Assembly (NCBI GenBank): GCA_026552835.1 | Contig: JAPMTY010000048.1 | Coordinates: 1-11,473, forward strand | Length of the DNA stretch: 11,473 nucleotides | DNA from: Candidatus Methanoperedens sp. | Lineage (GTDB): Archaea; Halobacteriota; Methanosarcinia; Methanosarcinales; Methanoperedenaceae | Reading direction: 5' to 3' | Shown here: positions 5,456 through 11,473 of the stretch, piece after piece | How the letters are laid out: each line of letters starts with the position of its first letter | How positions within the stretch are numbered: position 1 is the stretch's first letter | Notes under the pieces: model-generated | What the model was told of the DNA's origin: nothing | The model's database searches: none | What the model saw: the letters and a program-made list of their open reading frames with translations, nothing else | Program-made: the position numbers and the translations under genes

Positions 5456-6424
5456 ATGAACAGGCTATTCCCCATAATATTTATAATCCTGATTGCCACA
5501 GCTCTGTCAGGATGTACTGGCTCTAATACAACAACTTCAATTAATACAGCTCAAGCACAGGTGCAAAGGTTCGAACATCCCGACCCAAACCTTGATGCAA
5601 CAGTGACTGAAATAAAATTTGACAGGAATGATATCAGGGCCGGGGAAAAGGTTACGGCTGAGATTATGGTGCTAAACTCAGGGACAGAAAATATCACCGA
5701 TGAAACCGTTGAAATAAAAGCCAAAGTAACTTCGCTTGATGATACCCTTGCAAACATGTACCTGAAAACCATGAGCGATGAAAAGAAAACAGGGACTAAA
5801 ACAATAGATTTTGATTCAAAAGAGAATCCATATTACCTGATTAAGCCCGGGGAAAAGAAAATGCTCAGCGCAGTTTTCCCGACTGAGAAGGAAAGACAGG
5901 GCAGAAGTCTCGCAGGCACTTATGATGTCACTATTACCTTGTCTGCAAATGGGCAGAAGATAGAAGCAAGGACATTCCCTATAACGCTGCTTTCCGGAGA
6001 ACCGAGGGTATTTACACCAACGCCCACGCCTTCTCCCACATCGACCCCGACACCCGCGCCAACGCCAACAATCAACGTAACCGCTGCACCGACTCCGACG
6101 CCCACACCCGAACCAGTGGTCGTTGCAACACCAACGGGAGTCTCTGTTTATTCAAGAGTAAAAAGTGATATGTTTGTTTACCCGAAACTGCAAATAAACG
6201 CCGGGGATAAAGTACATTGGGATAATATGGAAGATACCATATACACCATAGCTGAGAAGGATAGAAAGATAGCCAATATAACACTCAGGGGACTTGGGTA
6301 CACAGATTACATATTTAACACAACCGGCAATTACAGCTTCGGGTTATATTACAACCTTATGCGAACCGCCCCAAGTATCGAGACAATCAGTGTGAGAATT
6401 AATGCAAGCAATGCAAGCCAGTGA
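5456..6424 (+). CDS. Predicted surface lipoprotein with Ig-like domain, Thr-Pro linker and cupredoxin-like C-terminal domain
   Basis: Translation from ATG 5456 gives 322 residues. The hydrophobic N-terminus ends in a lipobox-like LSGC with Cys20, so the protein is probably lipid-anchored outside the cell. Residues about 45-180 look like an extracellular beta-sandwich of the CARDB/Ig kind (DATVTEIKF, AGEKVTAEIMVLNSGTENI, KPGEKKMLSAVF, GTYDVTITL). A Thr-Pro-rich linker spans about 187-227. The C-terminal 90 residues resemble a plastocyanin-like sandwich (LQINAGDKVHWDN, then NTTGNYSFGLYY), but the usual copper ligands are not there: no His after the W-D-N strand and no Cys near the end, so blue-copper binding is unlikely. 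Several N-x-S/T sites (such as NVT, NIT, NTT, NYS) could be glycosylated. The fold calls are by pattern and moderate; the function is unknown. The gene lies upstream of another surface protein on the same strand. Confidence 0.82.
   Translation: MNRLFPIIFIILIATALSGCTGSNTTTSINTAQAQVQRFEHPDPNLDATVTEIKFDRNDIRAGEKVTAEIMVLNSGTENITDETVEIKAKVTSLDDTLANMYLKTMSDEKKTGTKTIDFDSKENPYYLIKPGEKKMLSAVFPTEKERQGRSLAGTYDVTITLSANGQKIEARTFPITLLSGEPRVFTPTPTPSPTSTPTPAPTPTINVTAAPTPTPTPEPVVVATPTGVSVYSRVKSDMFVYPKLQINAGDKVHWDNMEDTIYTIAEKDRKIANITLRGLGYTDYIFNTTGNYSFGLYYNLMRTAPSIETISVRINASNASQ
6018..6114 (+). repeat. Low-complexity Thr-Pro codon repeat encoding the lipoprotein linker
   Basis: Degenerate tandem ACN-CCN codons encode alternating Thr-Pro with occasional Ser and Ala, interrupted by a short NVTAA segment. 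It acts as an extended, probably glycosylated spacer between two folded extracellular domains. Third positions vary (C, G, A, T), so the repeat is kept at protein level rather than being a recent DNA slippage product. Confidence 0.75.
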
Positions 6425-6444
6425 GCCTGCATTAATTCACAATC

Positions 6445-6453
6445 TTTTTAAAG
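6445..6453 (+). promoter_or_regulatory. TATA-like element upstream of the beta-helix gene
   Basis: TTTTTAAAG lies about 30-38 nt before ATG 6483 in the 58-bp gap after the lipoprotein gene. It may give the gene its own promoter. The T run could also help end lipoprotein transcription. Weak, position-based evidence. Confidence 0.35.
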
Positions 6454-6482
6454 GCGGAAAACGATTCCCTTCTGGTGAGATT

Positions 6483-7364
6483 ATGGCATACAATAAAATA
6501 ATTATCGGTATCTGCTTAATAATTCTTAATATCGGGTTTGCCAGCGCGGCCACACTTAATGTCGGGCAGGGGCAGGCTTACGCTACCATCCAATCAGCAA
6601 TAGATGCTGCAAAGACAGGGGATATAATTTCGGTGGCTGAAGGCACCTACTCCGAGAACCTTGTGGTAAAGACGAACGGGATTTCAATTATAGGTATGAA
6701 TAAGGAAAAAACAATCATTGACGGTAAAAAAACAGGCAGCTCCGTCAAAATTGAGGCAAACGACGTTAAAGTCAGCGGATTTACAGTAGAGAACAGCGGG
6801 GGAAGTGGCCAGTCGGATGGGGGCATCAGTCTCTATTCTGCAAACAATAACATTATTGCAAATATGATCATTGTAAAAAATGTAAATGGAATTACGATAT
6901 ATTCCGGGAGCAACAACAACATCGTCTCGGGCAATGATATAAAGTCAAACAAATATGGCATTTTTATTTTTTCATCCAGTGATAACAAGATATACAACAA
7001 TAACATCCAAATCAATAAAATCGGAATATACTGTGATTCGGCACGCACCAACCAAATTTATTCGAATAACCTGATTAATAACAATGACCAGGCGTATGAT
7101 AACAGCGGCCTGAATTCATGGGATGACGGCAAATCAGGCAATTACTGGAGTGTAAATAAAGGCATTCTGGGCGGGAAAAACGCCAAGGATAATTACCCGC
7201 TCGCGAGTGCGGTCTCGATAAAAGAGGAAGCAATCCCGGCACCAACCGAACAAACGGCTAAAGAAACTGCATCAGGAGGAACCGGGAAACCATCGCCTGG
7301 TTTTGCAGGGTTCGCGGTTATTGTCTCGTTAATCGTGATAGGGATTTTAAGCAAGAAAAAATAG
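6483..7364 (+). CDS. Exported right-handed beta-helix (NosD/PbH1-like) surface protein with PGF-CTERM-like tail
   Basis: I chose ATG 6483, preceded by GGTGA at 6474-6478, because it starts a clean signal peptide (1-22, cut near ASA) instead of the longer frame from 6402 that overlaps the lipoprotein gene. The product has 293 residues. After the signal comes AYATIQSAIDAAKTGDIISV, the usual opening of archaeal and bacterial beta-helix surface proteins. Asn- and Ile-rich coils of about 22-24 residues follow (about 85-205; NNNIIANMII, NNNIVSGNDI, DNKIYNNNI, TNQIYSNNL), closing with GNYWS near 219-223 as in NosD-type repeats. A linker of Pro, Thr, Ala and Gly leads to SPGF (271-274), a hydrophobic helix and KKK, an archaeosortase-type sorting signal. 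Such proteins often bind or process polysaccharide, but no catalytic site is evident, so a structural or adhesive role is equally possible. Confidence 0.88.
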   Translation: MAYNKIIIGICLIILNIGFASAATLNVGQGQAYATIQSAIDAAKTGDIISVAEGTYSENLVVKTNGISIIGMNKEKTIIDGKKTGSSVKIEANDVKVSGFTVENSGGSGQSDGGISLYSANNNIIANMIIVKNVNGITIYSGSNNNIVSGNDIKSNKYGIFIFSSSDNKIYNNNIQINKIGIYCDSARTNQIYSNNLINNNDQAYDNSGLNSWDDGKSGNYWSVNKGILGGKNAKDNYPLASAVSIKEEAIPAPTEQTAKETASGGTGKPSPGFAGFAVIVSLIVIGILSKKK

Positions 7365-7399
7365 GGTCGCATTTGTCCCCCGGATAATTCCTTATTATC

Positions 7400-8227
7400 T
7401 CAGATTCCAAATATTGATTCCAGATATTTTCTTTCTTCTGTCAGTTCCCTTACTTTATCGTTTCTTGAAAGGGGTTCAGGATATACCTTATCGTCAATCT
7501 CGATGGTCAGGTCGCCGTTATATCCTGAACCCTTGAGTTTTCGCAACACTGCATCCATATTCTTCTTCACGCGGTGCGAAGGATAGTGCGGCTTTCCGTC
7601 ATGCGGCGCCCCCACATGCACGTTGATGATCCTGTCGCCAAGCCGGTCGATAAAGGAGATAGCGGTTTGGGGAGAATCCATGAACGCATGAACCACATCA
7701 AAAGTGAAAAACAGACTGGGAAATTCATTGAGGATTTTTTCCATCTCGCCCGGGATTGAACACATCGATGAAACATCCCTCATGCTATTTTCTAGCGAAA
7801 GATTAATACCAAGTTCATCCGCCTTGTTTTTACATATAATTAAGAATCTTTTGAATTTATCCCAATCCTCATTCGTTGGGGTGCGGCGGGCTGTCCTTTT
7901 GCCGGGATGGATTGTGACTGCTCTTGCCCCAAGCCTGTTTGCAAGATCAAGCGACCATAAAGTTTCCTTTATTGCAGCTTCGTGGACGAGATCATTATAT
8001 GACGACGGGTTTAAATCCATTATCGGGGCGTGCAAAGTGCACCCGCCTGGCATCATGGATATTGCTTCCAGGAGTCCTGCTGTGGCAATCTCATTATTTC
8101 TATTCATCCAATAATCCGGCGTCTCTGCCCAGAATTCAACGCTTTCTATACCCGCATCCAGCAGTATCTCCATTATGTCATAGACATCATATTCCCAGAG
8201 AAACAATGACGCGCATGAAATCCTCAT
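7400..8227 (-). CDS. Sugar phosphate isomerase/epimerase-like TIM-barrel protein (AP endonuclease 2 / xylose isomerase-like fold)
   Basis: The 275-residue protein belongs to the xylose isomerase-like TIM-barrel family. Probable metal or active-site residues fall at the expected strand ends: H66 (TLHAP), H107 (TIHPG), E146 (SLEN), D177 and H180 (TFDVVH), H204 (NVHV) and E243 (TIEID). Members include endonuclease IV, sugar isomerases and epimerases. The EFW near residue 31 and the overall length fit the sugar isomerase/epimerase branch rather than endonuclease IV, but the substrate cannot be read from sequence. I start at ATG 8227, where GGTG (8233-8236) gives a 5-nt spacer, rather than at 8239 or 8272; a TATA-like element lies at 8262-8270. 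The gene converges on the beta-helix gene with a 35-bp gap and no shared pathway is evident. Confidence 0.86.
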   Translation of the reverse strand: MRISCASLFLWEYDVYDIMEILLDAGIESVEFWAETPDYWMNRNNEIATAGLLEAISMMPGGCTLHAPIMDLNPSSYNDLVHEAAIKETLWSLDLANRLGARAVTIHPGKRTARRTPTNEDWDKFKRFLIICKNKADELGINLSLENSMRDVSSMCSIPGEMEKILNEFPSLFFTFDVVHAFMDSPQTAISFIDRLGDRIINVHVGAPHDGKPHYPSHRVKKNMDAVLRKLKGSGYNGDLTIEIDDKVYPEPLSRNDKVRELTEERKYLESIFGI

Positions 8228-8261
8228 TCTGACACCCATTATAATATTGGGACTGGTGCTT

Positions 8262-8270
8262 AATATATTC
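8262..8270 (-). promoter_or_regulatory. TATA-like element for the TIM-barrel gene
   Basis: The minus strand reads gaatatatt, about 35-43 nt before the ATG at 8227. Initiation about 25 nt downstream would give a leader of about 10-14 nt that includes GGTG, which supports the internal start. Evidence is positional. Confidence 0.4.
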
Positions 8271-8305
8271 ATCAGGACAGATTGTAGAATCGCGAAAAAT
8301 ACGAC

Positions 8306-8340
8306 TGGGGAAAAAGAGAGGAAAAAGGGAAAGAACCGCC
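8306..8340 (-). terminator. Pyrimidine/T-rich archaeal-type terminator candidate
   Basis: Just after the stop of the small membrane protein, the minus strand reads as several T runs (TTTCCCTTTTTCC, CTCTTTTTCCCC). Archaeal transcription often ends at such U-rich tracts without a stem-loop. I see no hairpin. It would separate this operon from the TIM-barrel gene, which has its own TATA element. Confidence 0.4.
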
Positions 8341-8345
8341 CTGTT

Positions 8346-8663
8346 TCATTCCCTGGTGAAATACAGCAGGATACTTAACGCTACAAATTCAAGCGCATCC
8401 GGTATTACCACGTATATCGGATTATATCCCAACAAGTTAATTATTATAGGATATACCGCCTGAGGAGGAGGGGATGCAATGATAAGTAATAAAAGGATTG
8501 CGCGTGAAAAACTCTGAAGCAGGAGTGCTATAGTGAATATGATAAGTCCGAGTGTAAAGTTTGACTTTATCTTACTGTATATCTGGAGATATGAAACAAG
8601 AAGTACAAGCAGTAACACTATATTACCTGCCGTGATATAATACGCAATATCAGTTATCTGAAT
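8346..8663 (-). CDS. Small multi-pass membrane protein, probable ATT start
   Basis: This hydrophobic protein has about three transmembrane segments: residues about 8-27, 37-58 and, after a Pro-rich turn (SPPPQ), a C-terminal segment ending FVALSILLYFTRE. It looks like small archaeal membrane proteins found next to winged-helix regulators (DUF7521-like, from memory). The shortest usual start is GTG 8618 (90 aa, with AGGT 6 nt upstream). However, a much stronger AGGAGG (8671-8676) lies 7 nt before an in-frame ATT at 8663, and no ATG, GTG or TTG is available there. Starting at ATT gives 105 aa and adds QITDIAYYITAGNI, which completes the first membrane helix. I prefer that start with moderate confidence. 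The gene follows the HTH gene after only 21 nt, so the pair forms an operon. Function unknown; a link to the regulator is inferred. Confidence 0.7.
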   Translation of the reverse strand: MQITDIAYYITAGNIVLLLVLLVSYLQIYSKIKSNFTLGLIIFTIALLLQSFSRAILLLLIIASPPPQAVYPIIINLLGYNPIYVVIPDALEFVALSILLYFTRE

Positions 8664-8670
8664 AAAATTT

Positions 8671-8676
8671 CCTCCT
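8671..8676 (-). promoter_or_regulatory. Strong ribosome binding site AGGAGG before a non-canonical ATT codon
   Basis: A full AGGAGG lies 9 nt after the stop of the HTH gene and 7 nt before an in-frame ATT (8661-8663). It is the best Shine-Dalgarno in the window and has no ATG, GTG or TTG in the right place. This argues that the membrane protein starts at ATT rather than at GTG 8618. Confidence 0.6.
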
Positions 8677-8684
8677 GTGCATGT

Positions 8685-8972
8685 TTATTTACTTTGCTTA
8701 TCAATTTTTTCCCAAATTTGATTAAATTCATTTAAATTTGCCTCCATAGTCTTGGAAAGGAAATACATAGCGCCGTATTTGTCGCCTTCCATTGTGATTA
8801 CGCCGTTCTTGGTGAGAACATCAAGATGATGCCGGATGGTTTTATAATCCATATCCATAGCCTCAGTTAATTGGTTCGCATTATAAGGCCTGTCAATAAG
8901 CAGTTTCAGGATTAATGCACGGGTATGCCCCCCGCGTGTTCCTGCAATCAAATACCATAGTAGCTTCTTCAA
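8685..8972 (-). CDS. Winged helix-turn-helix transcriptional regulator (ArsR-like)
   Basis: The 95-residue protein is a compact winged-helix DNA-binding domain. The pattern TRGGHTRALILKLLIDRPYN (12-31) leads to NQLTEAMDMDYKTIRHHLDVL (33-53), which contains the recognition helix, and a wing GVITMEGDKYGAMYFLS (57-73). A short C-terminal helix follows (about 74-92) and may dimerise. No effector-binding domain and no cysteine metal site are visible, so it is not a typical metal sensor. It starts at TTG (8972) with AGGAG at 8981-8985 and an 8-nt spacer; no in-frame ATG exists upstream before a plausible limit. It is followed after 21 nt by a small membrane protein, a common archaeal pairing of a regulator with a membrane partner. 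Its targets are unknown and self-regulation is only a possibility. Confidence 0.88.
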   Translation of the reverse strand: MKKLLWYLIAGTRGGHTRALILKLLIDRPYNANQLTEAMDMDYKTIRHHLDVLTKNGVITMEGDKYGAMYFLSKTMEANLNEFNQIWEKIDKQSK

Positions 8973-9032
8973 AAATTCCGCTCCTATCCGGTCACAGTTG
9001 ATACATGAATATCCTAATAATTATAGCTTATG

Positions 9033-9042
9033 GTAAAAAAGT
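9033..9042 (-). terminator. T-run terminator candidate after the radical SAM gene
   Basis: Directly after the TAA stop the minus strand carries ACTTTTTTAC, a six-T run of the kind that can end archaeal transcripts. The 70-bp gap to the HTH gene would also have to hold that gene's promoter. Confidence 0.4.
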
Positions 9043-9654
9043 TTACTCTGTACTGCTGTATCCCCTGACTTTAAAGTCAGCGCAATATTCTTCTGCTATT
9101 TTCTTGCATTTTTCAATATCCACCACAGGCAGATTAACCACCGTGAACCGAAGGTCAAGGCCGGCTTTTGAAACATCACGGGCAAATTCAAGCATTTTAT
9201 CGTATGCCTTAATGTATTTTGGGTCGCACAACCGGTTATATGTGTTAGCGTCCTGCGCGTTAAGGCTTATTGAGACTACTTTCATACCGGAATCCGCAAG
9301 TTCTGCAGCTACATCCCTCTCAGGATACAGGAGTTTGGCATGACCAATGGTATCAAGCCGTACGCGGATGCCCCGGGTTGTCAGCCATTTTGTTATTTCA
9401 AGGACGTCATCAAGACGGACAAGGGGTTCTCCAAAGCCTGTAAAAACAACTTCTTTGTATTTTGATAGTTCAAGCTCTGAAAGTTGTTTAATGATTTCTG
9501 GCAAAGAGGGTTCCTTTGAAAGCCGAAGATTATAACCATAAACACCATCAGAATACCTTTTGATGCAAAAAACACACTCGGCAGTGCACCTGTTCGTAAT
9601 ATTGAGATACAGGTTGTCATGCGCTTCATATAAAATAGTATCTTTGGTTGTCAT
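9043..9654 (-). CDS. Radical SAM protein, TatD-associated type
   Basis: The 203-residue protein has the radical SAM cluster motif CxxxCxxC at C23, C27 and C30 (RCTAECVFC), followed by the SAM-binding GFGEPL (73-78), SLNAQDANTYNRL and a (beta/alpha) half-barrel pattern. The N-terminal YLNITNRC and the YGYNLRL segment match, from memory, the TatD-linked radical SAM family (TIGR04038), whose members are often fused or adjacent to a TatD-like nuclease. No TatD gene lies in this window. The product of the family is unknown, so only the enzyme class is assigned. The chain is short and has no SPASM or other auxiliary cluster domain. It lies 46 nt after map on the same strand and may be co-transcribed. 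The ATG has only a weak GTGGGA upstream. Confidence 0.86.
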   Translation of the reverse strand: MTTKDTILYEAHDNLYLNITNRCTAECVFCIKRYSDGVYGYNLRLSKEPSLPEIIKQLSELELSKYKEVVFTGFGEPLVRLDDVLEITKWLTTRGIRVRLDTIGHAKLLYPERDVAAELADSGMKVVSISLNAQDANTYNRLCDPKYIKAYDKMLEFARDVSKAGLDLRFTVVNLPVVDIEKCKKIAEEYCADFKVRGYSSTE

Positions 9655-9700
9655 TTTCCCACATTAGTTAATTGTGTCTTATGGCTCTTATCATTTTTCC

Positions 9701-10540
9701 TTATTTTGTTGTTACTTCACAACCCTCATCCGTGACAATCACCGTATGTTCCGACTGGGCAACAATATTACCGCTTTCTTCGATCAGTTCAAAATATTCC
9801 CTTACTCCCTTCAGTTCTTTGCCCGTTATCCCGGGAATCCATCTGGGGGTGAAAGGCAGCGGACCGAATTTCTCTCTTATTTCCTTCGCAATTTCTCCTT
9901 TGCACCCGTCGTTTATTGCAAAAATATAAGGTCTCCCGTCTTTTATTTTACCCCTGCCATAAGTTGCAAAGGGCTCAATCGCAAAAACCATATCCTTTTT
10001 TATCTTATTGCCAAAAAAACTATTATAATTGGGAATCGTTGTACCTGCATGCAACCTGTACCTCTCAAGGCTGTGCCCTGTCAAATCCTTGATTGGATTG
10101 AAACCATTTTTTTTAATGGTTTCCTCGATTATCCTGCCTATGGTGTTTGTCTGGATACCATCTCTGACCGATGCAATAGCGTTTTCAAGCGCTTCTTCAC
10201 AGGTCTTTATTAGTTTTAGGTGGTTGTTTGTCCCAACTTCCACCGTGGTAGCAGTATCTGCAATATATCCTTCTATATGCACCCCGATATCCAGCTTGAC
10301 AACGTCACCTCTTTTAAAAAACGGCACATTGTCCTGCGGGGTATAATGGGATGCAACCTCATTTCTTGAAATATTGCAAGGGAATGCCGGCACTCCGCCG
10401 AGGTCTTCTATTTTGTTTTCAACGTATTGGGCGATATCAAGCAGCGGAATGCCTTCTTTTATTTTGCCAAGGGATTCTTTCCTGACTTTTGCAGCGATTT
10501 TCCCTGCGTCCAGATAAAATCCGTGAATATTATCGTTCAT
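9701..10540 (-). CDS. map: Type II methionine aminopeptidase
   Basis: The 279-residue enzyme removes the initiator Met from new proteins in the cytoplasm. All five metal ligands of the pita-bread fold are visible: D84 and D95 (LDIGVHIEGYIAD), H156 (TGHSLERY), E189 (FAIEPF) and E264 (AQSEHT). The conserved active-site His is H65 (ASHYTP). The long insert between E189 and E264 (about 195-255) marks it as type II, as in other archaea; it is a little shorter than the roughly 295 residues of familiar archaeal enzymes. The start ATG overlaps the stop of the upstream EamA transporter gene (ATGA), so translation is probably coupled and the promoter lies before that gene. The radical SAM gene follows after 46 nt. 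Confidence 0.96.
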   Translation of the reverse strand: MNDNIHGFYLDAGKIAAKVRKESLGKIKEGIPLLDIAQYVENKIEDLGGVPAFPCNISRNEVASHYTPQDNVPFFKRGDVVKLDIGVHIEGYIADTATTVEVGTNNHLKLIKTCEEALENAIASVRDGIQTNTIGRIIEETIKKNGFNPIKDLTGHSLERYRLHAGTTIPNYNSFFGNKIKKDMVFAIEPFATYGRGKIKDGRPYIFAINDGCKGEIAKEIREKFGPLPFTPRWIPGITGKELKGVREYFELIEESGNIVAQSEHTVIVTDEGCEVTTK

Positions 10541-11397
10541 TTTTCCCTTGTAACTAATGCTGCTCCTATCAATATAAGCGCGCCGCCGATTAATTCCAGG
10601 GTTGAAATGCTTTCTTTGAGAATGATAACTGCTAAAATAACAGCGCTCACGGGTTCAATTAATCCGAGGATGCTGGCGCTTTGTGCCCGGACTTTATTCA
10701 AGCCGTTAAAATAAAGAGAAACAGCAAGTATGGTAGGGAATATCGCAAGCAGGATAAGATTAATCATGTTGTCTGAAACTATATTTACAGGCGCAAGCCC
10801 TACAGGGAGGAGAATCAGGACTGCGATTATGAAACTCCAGAATGCCTGTGTATATCCGCGGTATGTCTGGCTTATGTATTTTGAGGTTATTATCTGGAAG
10901 GAGTATGTTATGCCGGAAATAATCCCGGCGATTATCCCGATAGAATATCCCTGGAATTCAAGTTTTCCCGGGTTAATTATTAAAAGGATTCCAACGATTG
11001 ATAAAACAAGTGCGATTATTCCTTTTTTTGTGGAGCGTTCTTTCAATAACCATGGAGAGAACAGGGTCACGTACACAGGCGCTGTATAGAGCAATAAAAC
11101 GGCAACTGAAACCGAGGCTTTTTGAATAGCTGTGAAATACGTTAGCATTGTCATTGCCTGCATTATACTGAATAACAAAAGGTAGATTTTTTTATCTTTG
11201 AGGCTGATTTTATCCAGGTTGCCTGAAATTAAGAGGACAATAAAAAGGATAGCCCATGCAAACGCGAGCCTGTAGAAAATAATGCTCTGGGCTGACATGC
11301 CGGGTATCATTTTTCCAAGTATTCCTGCAAGACTCCAGAGGATTGAAGCTGTTATTATTTCGCCGTATCCTTCAAACTTATTCAGGATGAGTTTCAT
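10537..11397 (-). CDS. EamA/DMT-family transporter (10 TM)
   Basis: The 286-residue membrane protein consists of two EamA repeats (about 12-143 and 150-283), giving ten predicted helices as in drug/metabolite transporters. The first repeat has ITASILWSLAGILGKMI and a PGMSAQSIIFYRLAFAW block. The second ends with the typical EPVSAVILAVIILKESISTLELIGGALILIGAALV. Members move amino acids, nucleotides or other small metabolites, usually outward; the substrate cannot be read here. The ATG is at 11397 with no clear Shine-Dalgarno, and a TATA box lies about 45-55 nt upstream. The stop overlaps the map start by 4 bp, so it is the first gene of an EamA-map-(radical SAM) run. Nothing suggests the transporter and aminopeptidase work on the same substrate. 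Confidence 0.93.
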   Translation of the reverse strand: MKLILNKFEGYGEIITASILWSLAGILGKMIPGMSAQSIIFYRLAFAWAILFIVLLISGNLDKISLKDKKIYLLLFSIMQAMTMLTYFTAIQKASVSVAVLLLYTAPVYVTLFSPWLLKERSTKKGIIALVLSIVGILLIINPGKLEFQGYSIGIIAGIISGITYSFQIITSKYISQTYRGYTQAFWSFIIAVLILLPVGLAPVNIVSDNMINLILLAIFPTILAVSLYFNGLNKVRAQSASILGLIEPVSAVILAVIILKESISTLELIGGALILIGAALVTREK

Positions 11398-11441
11398 CTG
11401 GCATTAGATAGTTTACGATGCAAAATAACTTGCGTGATACA

Positions 11442-11453
11442 TAAAATATATAT
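11442..11453 (-). promoter_or_regulatory. TATA box for the EamA-map run
   Basis: The minus strand reads atatatattttat in this area, a good TATA match about 45-56 nt before the transporter ATG. A start point about 25 nt downstream would leave a leader of roughly 20-28 nt. The upstream 20 bases to the window edge are also AT-rich. Confidence 0.5.
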
Positions 11454-11473
11454 GCCAATCATTCGTATATATA

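Noticed and set aside
5920..6105. Minus-strand frame rich in Gly-Val, like an elastin-type repeat protein
   Set aside because: It is the reverse complement of the Thr-Pro codon repeat of the lipoprotein; the repeat pattern is a by-product.
6160..6424. Blue-copper electron carrier assignment for the lipoprotein C-terminal domain
   Set aside because: The Cys and His copper ligands are missing, so only a fold-level resemblance is claimed.
6402..6482. Longer start for the beta-helix gene overlapping the lipoprotein end
   Set aside because: It would put 27 polar residues ahead of the signal peptide, while ATG 6483 has GGTGA upstream and begins the signal sequence directly.
7360..7590. Complete reassignment of TAG to a sense codon, suggested by the amber codon at 19-21
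   Set aside because: Three other genes end at TAG (3706, 4875, 7362). After 7362 read-through would run over 70 codons antisense to the TIM-barrel gene, beyond a perfectly formed sorting signal ending KKK. TAG is therefore a working stop here.
7704..8114. 136-aa and overlapping 102-aa plus-strand frames
   Set aside because: Antisense to the TIM-barrel gene with all its active-site residues; no ribosome binding site or domain.
9668..9685. Imperfect inverted repeat (CACAATTA / TAATGTG) between map and the radical SAM gene
   Set aside because: Short, needs a bulged base and is AT-rich; chance is enough to explain it.
9674..10213. 179-aa open frame on the plus strand
   Set aside because: It is antisense to map, whose metal ligands are all present; the composition looks like a shadow frame.
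10029..11089. Plus-strand frames of 95-119 aa opposite map and the EamA gene
   Set aside because: Antisense to strongly supported genes, with hydrophobic shadow composition.

Overview
The window looks like a chromosomal segment of a methanogen-type euryarchaeon. Methanosarcinales or Methanoperedens-like is my best guess, by inference only. The archaeal signs are a PurP-type purine enzyme, a type II methionine aminopeptidase, a ThiI without a rhodanese domain but with Fe-S type cysteines, two exported proteins with PGF-CTERM-like C-termini, GGTG/AGGAG ribosome binding sites, and TATA boxes about 25-35 nt upstream of starts. The segment is gene dense and no gene-free stretch exceeds about 110 bases. 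I see no rRNA, tRNA, CRISPR array, insertion sequence or phage gene.

Layout. Positions 1-2860 are a minus-strand run: a nucleoside 2-deoxyribosyltransferase-like protein, an unknown 135-aa protein, purP, and (ATGA overlap) a COG2509-type FAD oxidoreductase. The last is cut by an in-frame TAG at 19-21, although the frame continues with a family-like sequence to the window edge. A divergent intergenic region with a 13-bp palindrome separates this run from a plus-strand pair, a membrane-anchored metzincin-like protease and thiI (3711-4877). thiI converges on, and overlaps by 9 bp, a minus-strand secreted thioredoxin-like protein (4869-5348). Next come a divergent plus-strand lipoprotein with a Thr-Pro linker (5456-6424) and a surface beta-helix protein (6483-7364).

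The right part is all minus strand: a TIM-barrel sugar isomerase/epimerase-like protein, a winged-helix regulator followed by a small membrane protein that may use an ATT start codon, and an EamA transporter - map - TatD-associated-type radical SAM gene run.

How the genes fit together. Positions 2947-7364 hold four exported or membrane-anchored proteins (protease, thioredoxin, lipoprotein, beta-helix protein) around thiI, which looks like a cell-envelope neighbourhood. The flanks are housekeeping: purine synthesis, N-terminal methionine removal, tRNA thiolation. I find no clear novel defence or mobile system. The best leads are the in-frame amber codon, the probable ATT start, the PGF-anchored thioredoxin, and the unassigned 135-aa and lipoprotein families.
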